The notes beneath the pieces are model-generated. The model was not told where the DNA came from. It saw only the letters and a program-made list of their open reading frames with translations, and did not search any database. Positions 46,499 through 53,552 of a DNA stretch of 64,000 nucleotides are shown piece after piece. This stretch comes from Hasllibacter sp. MH4015 (GTDB lineage Bacteria > Pseudomonadota > Alphaproteobacteria > Rhodobacterales > Rhodobacteraceae). The position numbers and the translations under genes are program-made. Position 1 is the first letter of the stretch. Every line of letters starts with the position of its first letter. The stretch is taken from assembly GCF_020177575.1 (NCBI RefSeq), contig NZ_JAHTBK010000001.1, positions 806,001-870,000 of the forward strand, written 5' to 3'.

Positions 46499-46914
46499 GC
46501 GGGCTGAAACGCCCCTTGCGGCCACCCGATTGGTCGGACACGCACCGGGCCGAGGCGCGGCCCGATCTGACAAGCGCCCGCGCCGCCTACGAGGTGGCGC
46601 TTGGCACGATGCCGCCCTGGGTGCGGCGGGCGATGGGTCTTCGCAACCGGATCGTGCACCTGTTCGGGTTGGCGACCCCCACGATGGAAAAGGGCATGGC
46701 GGACCTGCCGATCGTGGCCGAACGCCCGAAGGTTTATGAAGTGGGCCTCGCGGATCGGCATCTGACCTTCACGCTGGAAACCCGCCTTGAGGACCGAACC
46801 GCGTCGCTGACCACGCGGATCTGGTTCAATCACTGGACCGGGCGGCTCTATCTTGCCGTCGTTCTGATCCCCCACAAGATCATCGTGCGATCCGCATTGA
46901 GGAGGCTGGCATGA
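46495..46914 (+). CDS. DUF2867 domain protein
   Basis: 139 residues from ATG 46495, overlapping the previous stop by four bases. LTTRIWFNHWTGRLYLAVVLIPHKIIVRSAL fits the C-terminal signature of DUF2867 (described from bases near 46815). No catalytic motif known; no signal or membrane segment. Its place between methyltransferase and lyase genes suggests a support role in the pathway. Confidence 0.75.
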   Translation: MSGLKRPLRPPDWSDTHRAEARPDLTSARAAYEVALGTMPPWVRRAMGLRNRIVHLFGLATPTMEKGMADLPIVAERPKVYEVGLADRHLTFTLETRLEDRTASLTTRIWFNHWTGRLYLAVVLIPHKIIVRSALRRLA

Positions 46915-47741
46915 CCTTGTCCGAACGACATCAGGTGTTTGCGGAGCTGCACGGGTCGGGGTGTTTCGTGATGCCGAACCCGTGGGATATGGGCAGCGCC
47001 CGGATGATGGCCGCGATGGGGGCGGTGGCCTTGGCGACGTCATCGGCTGCCCATGCCTTCACGCTTGGTCAGCCCGATATGGGCGGCGTGACCCGGGACG
47101 AGGCGCTGGCCCATGCGCAGGATATCGTGGCCGCGACAGACCTGCCCGTGTCGGGCGATTTCGAGAACGGGTTTGGCGATACGCCCGAGGATGTGGCCGA
47201 GACGGTGCGACTGGCGGCAGAGGTCGGCCTGTCGGGCTGCGGCATCGAGGATATGGCGTTCGGAGAGAACGTGACCGCCTATGACTTTGACCTGGCTGTG
47301 GAAAAAGTGCGCGCCGGTGTGGGCGCGGCGCGGGCCTTGGGTCGGCCTTTCGTGCTGACCGCGCGGGCCGATGGGGTGATGAACGGAATCTATGACCTGG
47401 ACGAAGGCATCCGCCGGTTGCAGGCGTTCGAGGCGGCGGGGGCCGATTGCCTCTACCTGCCGGTGCCGCCGGGGCGGGCAGAGTTGGCGCAGGTGCTCGG
47501 TGCCGTCTCGGCCCCGGTGAACGCGCTTGCGGTGGGACCATTGCAGGACCTTTCGGTGGCCGAACTGGCGGCGATGGGGGTGCGCCGGATTTCGCTTGGC
47601 AGCCAGGTGGCACGGCTGACCCATGCGGCGATCCGGGACGGGATGGCGGGCCTGATGGCGGGTGATCTGACGCCGTTCAAGGGCTCGGCGTCGGGTGATG
47701 AGATTGATGCGATGTTGAGGGAGGGCAGCGCGGATGGTTGA
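46911..47741 (+). CDS. Isocitrate lyase/PEP mutase family protein
   Basis: 276 residues. Barrel of the ICL/PEP mutase superfamily: FVMPNPWDMGSARMMAAMG at the start, DFENGFGDTPEDVAETV, GIEDMAFGE and TARADGVMNG. It lacks the KKCG motif of isocitrate lyase, so it is probably a carboxyphosphonoenolpyruvate/oxaloacetate-type or methyl-branched acid lyase. Substrate unknown. Overlaps both neighbours (ATGA before, eight bases after). Confidence 0.85.
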   Translation: MTLSERHQVFAELHGSGCFVMPNPWDMGSARMMAAMGAVALATSSAAHAFTLGQPDMGGVTRDEALAHAQDIVAATDLPVSGDFENGFGDTPEDVAETVRLAAEVGLSGCGIEDMAFGENVTAYDFDLAVEKVRAGVGAARALGRPFVLTARADGVMNGIYDLDEGIRRLQAFEAAGADCLYLPVPPGRAELAQVLGAVSAPVNALAVGPLQDLSVAELAAMGVRRISLGSQVARLTHAAIRDGMAGLMAGDLTPFKGSASGDEIDAMLREGSADG

Positions 47742-49275
47742 GGTTCAGGTGATGAAGGGGCGCCGCGGCGGTGGCCGCGCGGCACGGGTGGCGGCGCGCG
47801 CGGCGGCCCTGCCCGAGGAAATACGCCCGATCCGTCCGGGGATGGAGGGCGGAACGCTCAAGGTCCTGAGCGAGGCGCAGGTGGTCGAGATCCACGACAG
47901 CGCGCTGGAGGCGCTGGCCACGATCGGCCTGGCCGATGCACCGCAATCGGGGATCGACGCGATGGTCGCGGTGGGCGCCGTGCTGGGCGATGACGGGCGG
48001 CTCCGGTTTGCCAGGGACGTGGTGGAGGCGGCCCTGTCGCAGTCGGCGCGCAACATCACGTTGGCGGCACGGGACCCCAAGCACGATCTCGAGCTGTTCG
48101 GATCCAAGGTGCATTACGGCACCGCCGGGGCGGCGGTGAATATCGTGGATGTGGCCACCAACAGCTATCGCCATTGCACGGCGCAGGACCTTCACGACGC
48201 CGCGCGGATCACGCAGGCGATGGACAATGTCCACTTTTTCCAGCGCCCGATGGTGTGCCGGGACATCGAGAACAACCTGGAGATGGACCTCAACACCATC
48301 TACGGCGCGGTGGCGGGGACGACGAAACATATCGGCACGTCGTTCAGCGATCCGTCCCACGTGGCCCCCTGCATGGAGCTGATCCACATGCTGGCGGGCG
48401 GGGAGGCGGCGTGGCGCGCGCGGCCGTTCATCAGCAATTCCAATTGCTTCGTGGTGCCGCCGATGAAATTCGCAACGGAAAGCTGCGAGACGATGGAGTT
48501 GTGCATACGCGCGGGCATGCCGGTGCTGCTTCTGTCGGCGGGCATGGCGGGGGCGACGGCACCCTCGACCATCGCGGGGGCGATCATGCAGGCGACGGCG
48601 GAATGCCTGGCGGGTCTTGTCTATGTCAACGCGATCGCCCCCGGCCATCCGGCCGTCTTCGGGACCTGGCCCTTCGGACTGGATCTGCGCACGGGCGCGA
48701 TGTCGGTGGGATCGGGCGAACAGGCGCTTCTGTCGGCGGGATGCGCGCAGATGCACCGCTTCTACGGCCTGCCGGGCGGCGCGGCGGGAGGTGCCTCGGA
48801 CGCGAAGATGCCGGACATGCAGGCGGGATGGGAGCAGATGTGCTCCAACGTCATGGGCGGTCTGTCAGGGCTCAACATGGTCTACGAGGCGGCGGGGATG
48901 CATGCGTCGCTTCTGGGGTTCTGTCTGGAGAGCCTGATCCTGTCCGACGACCTGATCGGGCAGGCGATGCGGTGCGTGCGGGGGATCGAGGTGAACGAGG
49001 ACACGCTGGCGCTCGATCAGATGGCGGAGGTCTGCCTCGGCGGAAGCGGGCACTACCTTGGCACGGACAAGACGCTGGCCTTGATGCAAAGCGATTTCGT
49101 CTATCCCGCCCTTGGCAACCGGATGAGCCCGAAGGAGTGGGAGGAGGCGGAGAAGCCCGACCTGCTGGCAAACGCCACGGCCCGGAAGGAGGCGATCCTG
49201 GCCGAGGGCGCGTGCCAGGTGGATGCGGCTTTGGACCGGGCGGTGCGAGAACGGTACCGGATCTATTTCGACTGA
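47734..49275 (+). CDS. MttB family methyltransferase (non-pyrrolysine)
   Basis: 513 residues. Similar to trimethylamine methyltransferase MttB throughout (GTAGAAVNIVDVATNSYRHCT; SAGMAGATAPSTIAGAI; FGTWPFGLDLRTGAMSVGSGEQ). The reading frame has no internal TAG, so it is of the non-pyrrolysine type, which in characterised cases demethylates glycine betaine, proline betaine or carnitine with a corrinoid protein. No corrinoid protein gene lies in the window. Starts inside the end of the previous gene. Confidence 0.9.
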   Translation: MVEVQVMKGRRGGGRAARVAARAAALPEEIRPIRPGMEGGTLKVLSEAQVVEIHDSALEALATIGLADAPQSGIDAMVAVGAVLGDDGRLRFARDVVEAALSQSARNITLAARDPKHDLELFGSKVHYGTAGAAVNIVDVATNSYRHCTAQDLHDAARITQAMDNVHFFQRPMVCRDIENNLEMDLNTIYGAVAGTTKHIGTSFSDPSHVAPCMELIHMLAGGEAAWRARPFISNSNCFVVPPMKFATESCETMELCIRAGMPVLLLSAGMAGATAPSTIAGAIMQATAECLAGLVYVNAIAPGHPAVFGTWPFGLDLRTGAMSVGSGEQALLSAGCAQMHRFYGLPGGAAGGASDAKMPDMQAGWEQMCSNVMGGLSGLNMVYEAAGMHASLLGFCLESLILSDDLIGQAMRCVRGIEVNEDTLALDQMAEVCLGGSGHYLGTDKTLALMQSDFVYPALGNRMSPKEWEEAEKPDLLANATARKEAILAEGACQVDAALDRAVRERYRIYFD

Positions 49276-49277
49276 GC

Positions 49278-49301
49278 GGTGGGTGGGCCCGCCCACCCAC
49301 C
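49278..49301 (+). terminator. GC hairpin after the MttB gene
   Basis: GGTGGGTGGGC/GCCCACCCACC, 11 pairs with a two-base loop, 3 bases past the stop. No T run; may attenuate transcription into the dipeptidase gene. Confidence 0.65.
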
Positions 49302-49306
49302 CCAAT

Positions 49307-49358
49307 GGGGGCTCTGCCCCCTTGCCCCCCGGGATATTTCGGGCACATGGAAGAGGGG
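49307..49358 (+). repeat. Dispersed hairpin-plus-CCCCCGGGATATTTC element, copy 2
   Basis: Hairpin GGGGGC/GCCCCC (49307-49321) followed by the 33-base block at 49326-49358, identical to copy 1 except GG for AA in the middle. Confidence 0.75.
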
Positions 49359-49397
49359 TGCTTGACGGTGCCGACGGCCTCAGGAAGGGTTCGGCCC

Positions 49398-50372
49398 ATG
49401 CGCATCGACAACCTTCAATATTGCAACTGGTCGCGTCGCATCTTCGAGGAGATGCGCGAGGGCGGGTTGGATGCGGTCCATGTGACCATCGCCTATCACG
49501 AGGTGTTTCGCGAAACGGTTCTGCAGATCGAGCGCTGGAACCGGTATTTCGAGGAACACGGCGATCTGATCGTGCGGGCAGGCTCCGCTGCGGATGTGGA
49601 TGCGGCGAAGGCGGCGGGCAAGACGGCGATCATTTTCGGGGCGCAGAATCCGTCACCAATCGAGGATGATATCGGGCTGGTGGAGGTTCTTCACACGTTG
49701 GGCCTGCGCTTCATGCAGTTGACCTACAATAATCAATCCTTGCTGGCGACGGGTTGTTACGAGGACGAGGATCCCGGGCTCACGCGGATGGGCCGGGAGG
49801 TGGTGGCGGAGATGAACCGGGTGGGGCTGGTCGTGGATATGAGCCATTCCGCCGACCGCTCCACTATCGAGGCTGCCGCGCATTCGACCCGACCCATCGC
49901 CATCACCCATGCCAATCCGCACCAATGGCACCCGGCGCGGCGCAACAAACGCGCGGAGGTGGTCGAGGCCGTGGTGGCGGGCGGCGGCATGATGGGGTTT
50001 TCGATCTATCCCCATCACCTGAAAGACGGCAGCGCCTGCACGCTCGACAGTTTCTGCGGGATGATCGCGGATATGGCGGAGCTTTATGGCGTGCAGCATT
50101 TCGGGATCGGCAGCGACCTGTGCCAGGATCAGCCCGACAGCGTTGTGGAATGGATGCGCGTGGGGCGCTGGACGAAACGGATCGATTTTGGCGAGGGGTC
50201 GAAGGACAATGCGGGCTTCCCGCCGCAGCCCGACTGGTTCCGCAGCAACGCCGATTTCCCGAAGCTGGAGGCCGGCCTGCGCGCCGTGGGGTTCGACGCG
50301 GCAGGCGTTGAGGCGGTGATGGGCGGCAATTGGTATCGCTTCTATGCGGAGAATTTCGGAGGTCAGCGATGA
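49398..50372 (+). CDS. Membrane dipeptidase family (M19) protein
   Basis: 324 residues from ATG 49398 (MRIDNLQYCNWSRRIFEEM) with AGGAAGG upstream. Overall M19 fold: VVDMSHSADRSTIEAA, PIAITHANPHQWHP and FGIGSDLCQDQ are kept. The usual N-terminal DGHND metal motif is absent (here LDAVHVT) and the Glu of the family's bridging site is replaced in IIFGAQNP, so the metal centre must differ. Homologues occur in betaine/dimethylglycine operons of pseudomonads. Cytoplasmic; no signal peptide. Confidence 0.85.
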   Translation: MRIDNLQYCNWSRRIFEEMREGGLDAVHVTIAYHEVFRETVLQIERWNRYFEEHGDLIVRAGSAADVDAAKAAGKTAIIFGAQNPSPIEDDIGLVEVLHTLGLRFMQLTYNNQSLLATGCYEDEDPGLTRMGREVVAEMNRVGLVVDMSHSADRSTIEAAAHSTRPIAITHANPHQWHPARRNKRAEVVEAVVAGGGMMGFSIYPHHLKDGSACTLDSFCGMIADMAELYGVQHFGIGSDLCQDQPDSVVEWMRVGRWTKRIDFGEGSKDNAGFPPQPDWFRSNADFPKLEAGLRAVGFDAAGVEAVMGGNWYRFYAENFGGQR

Positions 50373-52039
50373 AGGAATTGGCGCCCATGCCGGTCGCGAT
50401 GCGCGATCCGGACGTTGTGATGCGGCTCAAGCGCATGGGGTCGTTCCACCAATCGCGGTTGAGCTTCATGCGCATCCTGCTGCGTCGGATGAAGGCGGAG
50501 AATTGGGATTTCACGCGCCCCGAATGGGACTTGGATGCCAAGGGCGTCGGCCATGCGGTCTATAGCGCCCACGGGCCCGAGCGGACCTATTCGCTGGTGG
50601 CCTTCGCCCATGATTTGCCGCCCGATCAGCGCAGCGACCGGGTGATCGCCACGGCATGGGACGCGACATTCGCGCTGTTTGACGGGGTGCCGGGGGCCGA
50701 TGACATCGCGCGCCTGTCGCAAAACGTGCCCTACCAGGAGGCGGGGCGCGTGAGCGGGCGGGAATTGACGCTGAGCCGGGCCAATCGGTCGGTCCGGTTG
50801 TGGGACCATGTGGTGTCGGCGTTGGCAAGCGGGCGGCAGCCGGACCGGGACCTGATTGAGCGCGTGGGCTACCTGATGCGGACCACGGCGGTCTACGGGT
50901 CCGCCAAATTCGGGGCGGCGGATCGCGCGATGATCGAAGACCGGCAGGAGTTGCACGCGCCGTTCCAGGCGGAAATGTTGAGCGTCTACCTGATCCGGGC
51001 CTTCGTGATGGACCTGGTGGAGCATATGGCGCGCATGCGCTCCGCGGATGCCGTGGTGCTGGATGCGGGCCTGCGGCGGCGCTTCGGGATCGGCAATTCC
51101 ACCGGCCTTGGCATGGCGCCGTTCCTGGTGAACCATCCGCGCCTGATCCACCATTGGATCGAGGCGCGCGAATGGGCGCTGGCGCAGGTGCGCGGCTTGG
51201 TGCGCGCGACGGATGAAGAGGCGCGGGTTCTGCGCCACTTCGCCCTGCGCGCCCGCCGCAATGCGATGGAATGGCAATCGGAGCATCCGATCCAGCAGGC
51301 GAAGCTGGCCGATCTGCGCGCCGATATGGACCTGCTTCTGGTCAAGCTGGACGGCACCGATCTGACCCAGGCGGGTGCAATGGATGCCCTGTGGCGTTGG
51401 GGGGAAGCGGCCTTGAGCGTCGAGGGGCAGGAGCAGCTGGCCGCCCTGATGCTGGAGCCGTTCGGGCAACTGGTTGATGGTGCGGCAGAGCGCATGGCCG
51501 CCGACGAGACGCCGCGCCGGATCGACGGGCAGCGCGACGTGGCCGAGATCAGGGCGCTGATCGAGCGCATACACCCGGAGGCGCTTGAAACCGATTGGAC
51601 CTGCGCCACCCAGAATGCGCGGGTCTGGTACACCTCTGCCGAAAAGCTGGAGCCGCGATTGGGGGAGCGGGCGGAAGAGGATCTGGACGCCTATGCCAAC
51701 CCGCTTTGCCCTGGATATGAGGCCGCGCGGCTGCATGCGGCTCTGGAAGGGGAAAGCGGACCGATCGCCGCGTTCCTGTTGCGCCATCCGGACCACCGCC
51801 ACACGGTCCGGCGCCTTCTGATTGCGGAGACGCATCCCTACGCGGAGGTGCGTGACAACACGCTCCACGCCGATATTGCGCCGATCGACCTTCTGCGCGC
51901 GAAGCTGAGCTTTTTCGGGGCCACGCGCTTCGACCCGAGGTCCGATCGCTGGGTCCGGATCACGATGTTCCAGAATGCGCCGTTTCCGCAGGAATTGGCC
52001 GGGGCTGACCCCGATGGGTGGAGCTACCCCGCGCCGTGA
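50369..52039 (+). CDS. Conserved hypothetical protein in betaine-type operon
   Basis: 556 residues from ATG 50369 (ATGA overlap with the dipeptidase). Largely helical and soluble, rich in Arg and Glu; no signal peptide, membrane segment or cofactor motif that I recognise. Segments such as AENWDFTRPEWDLDAKGVGHAVY and YLMRTTAVYGSAKFG look conserved rather than low-complexity. Always between a dipeptidase and a DUF3726 gene in the arrangement seen here; function unknown. Confidence 0.75.
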   Translation: MKELAPMPVAMRDPDVVMRLKRMGSFHQSRLSFMRILLRRMKAENWDFTRPEWDLDAKGVGHAVYSAHGPERTYSLVAFAHDLPPDQRSDRVIATAWDATFALFDGVPGADDIARLSQNVPYQEAGRVSGRELTLSRANRSVRLWDHVVSALASGRQPDRDLIERVGYLMRTTAVYGSAKFGAADRAMIEDRQELHAPFQAEMLSVYLIRAFVMDLVEHMARMRSADAVVLDAGLRRRFGIGNSTGLGMAPFLVNHPRLIHHWIEAREWALAQVRGLVRATDEEARVLRHFALRARRNAMEWQSEHPIQQAKLADLRADMDLLLVKLDGTDLTQAGAMDALWRWGEAALSVEGQEQLAALMLEPFGQLVDGAAERMAADETPRRIDGQRDVAEIRALIERIHPEALETDWTCATQNARVWYTSAEKLEPRLGERAEEDLDAYANPLCPGYEAARLHAALEGESGPIAAFLLRHPDHRHTVRRLLIAETHPYAEVRDNTLHADIAPIDLLRAKLSFFGATRFDPRSDRWVRITMFQNAPFPQELAGADPDGWSYPAP

Positions 52040-52653
52040 GCTTCGATCTGTCATTGGGGGAATTGCAGGCGCTGGTCAGCAAGGCCGCACGGGGGGCCGG
52101 GCGCAGTTTCGGCATGGCGGAGGAGGCCGGGCGCGCGGCCCGCTGGTTGACGGAGCGCGGCGGAAACGGCGCGGGCGCGGTGGCGCGGCTTCTGGAGTTG
52201 ACCGACGGGGCGGACATGGCACGGCTTTCACCCGAATTGCCGGGGATGACGTGCCGGGGTCGCGCAATGTGCCCGCTGATCCTCGGGGCCTATCTGTCCG
52301 ACACCGGGCGCTTGCCCGAGGGACCGGTCGGTCCGGTGCTGGAGCCGCTGATCCTTGCCCCGTTCCTTGCTGATTTGACGGGAGTGGACGGCGTGCGGGC
52401 GGATTGGGGCGAGGGTGCCTTCGGGATAACGGGCGACGGGGATCTGACGGGAGAGACCGGGAGTGCGGCGGCGCGGGTCCTGACGCTCTCGGCGGGCGCA
52501 TTGCCCGGTACGGCCCACGGTAGGCGCAGGCGCGCCCGCGTGGTGCCGCCGGCCTACACGATCCTGATGACGCTCGCGGCCCGGACCTATGCGCCCGCAA
52601 CCGAGGAAAGCCGGGCGCGCGGGGCCGGGGCGGGCCTGATCGACAGCGACTGA
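52036..52653 (+). CDS. DUF3726 domain protein
   Basis: 205 residues. GTG 52036 is chosen because it overlaps the previous TGA (GTGA), giving SFDLSLGELQALVSKAARGAG as the start. The pattern matches DUF3726, a family found in amine and betaine operons. Weak Cys pair (GMTCRGRAMC). Last gene of the operon; no clear terminator follows. Confidence 0.75.
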   Translation: MSFDLSLGELQALVSKAARGAGRSFGMAEEAGRAARWLTERGGNGAGAVARLLELTDGADMARLSPELPGMTCRGRAMCPLILGAYLSDTGRLPEGPVGPVLEPLILAPFLADLTGVDGVRADWGEGAFGITGDGDLTGETGSAAARVLTLSAGALPGTAHGRRRRARVVPPAYTILMTLAARTYAPATEESRARGAGAGLIDSD

Positions 52654-52871
52654 TCGCTCACACGGGTCCGTGATCCCGAACCGCGCAGGTGCTGAGGTTT
52701 TCCACCACTCGCCAAGACTTTCAAATTCCTTCACGTTTGCCGACAGTATGCTACGACTTGTTCCAGTGCGCCCGGTGGCCTTTCCGCGCCGGGCTTTGGA
52801 CGGACGTTAGACCATCCGCTGGCGGAGCGGGCAGGTGGCTGCCTGCCGGTGACAGAGACGAGAGGTTGCCC

Positions 52872-53552
52872 ATGGCCAAGAAACCCATCCTGACCGATGA
52901 TGAATTGGACGGGGGCATCCCCGGTACGGGCGATGTGCCGCCGCCCCCCCTACCACCCGCGCGTGCGGGGTCTGGCACGGCCACGCGGCCCCTGGATGCT
53001 GCCCCGCCGCCACCGCCCGCGCCGCCTGCCGCGACGCGGCCATTGGATACGCCCGAGCCGCCCGAGGCAGAGCAACCGCCCGCCGTGGCAGAGCCTGCGG
53101 GACGCGATGCATCGGGTCACGCACGCCCCAAGACGCGCATCCATGGATACGGTGGAGCCGCGCGCGATGCCGCGGAGCAGGCCGAGGTAGCCGACGCCCC
53201 GGACGTGCCGCCGGTCGTGGGCTGGTTGGTCGTCACCGAAGGCCCCGGACGCGGCGCGTCCCTGCCGCTGGTCGCGGGCATGAACAGCATCGGGCGGGGT
53301 AAGGAGAACGCCGTGCAGGTGGATTTCGGCGACGCCACGATCAGCCGCGATCCCCACGCTTTCGTCACCTATGACGCAGAGGCGCGGAAATTCCATCTGA
53401 GCCATGGGGGCAAGACCAACATCGTCTACCTCAATGATGCACCGGTTCTGGCCTCCGAGACCTTGGAAAATGGCGCGCAGGTGCGGATCGGGGCGACACA
53501 TCTGCGTTTCGTCGCCTTCTGCGGCCCCGATTTCGATTGGGCGGACGCATGA
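52872..53552 (+). CDS. FHA domain protein
   Basis: 226 residues. A Pro/Ala-rich disordered N-terminus of about 110 residues with repeated ATRPLD motifs precedes a C-terminal FHA domain (NSIGRGKENAVQVDFGDATISRDPHAFVTYD; then NIVYLNDAPV). FHA domains bind phosphothreonine. Key residues R (IGRG), S and (S)R(D) and N are recognisable, though the usual SRxH is SRDPH. First gene of the signalling locus; 218 bases upstream without a gene hold only a weak TATGCT (52747). Overlaps the phosphatase gene (ATGA). Confidence 0.88.
   Translation: MAKKPILTDDELDGGIPGTGDVPPPPLPPARAGSGTATRPLDAAPPPPPAPPAATRPLDTPEPPEAEQPPAVAEPAGRDASGHARPKTRIHGYGGAARDAAEQAEVADAPDVPPVVGWLVVTEGPGRGASLPLVAGMNSIGRGKENAVQVDFGDATISRDPHAFVTYDAEARKFHLSHGGKTNIVYLNDAPVLASETLENGAQVRIGATHLRFVAFCGPDFDWADA

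Noticed and set aside
47734-49275. Pyrrolysine-containing MttB
   Set aside because: No in-frame TAG occurs in the gene, so it is the non-pyrrolysine type.
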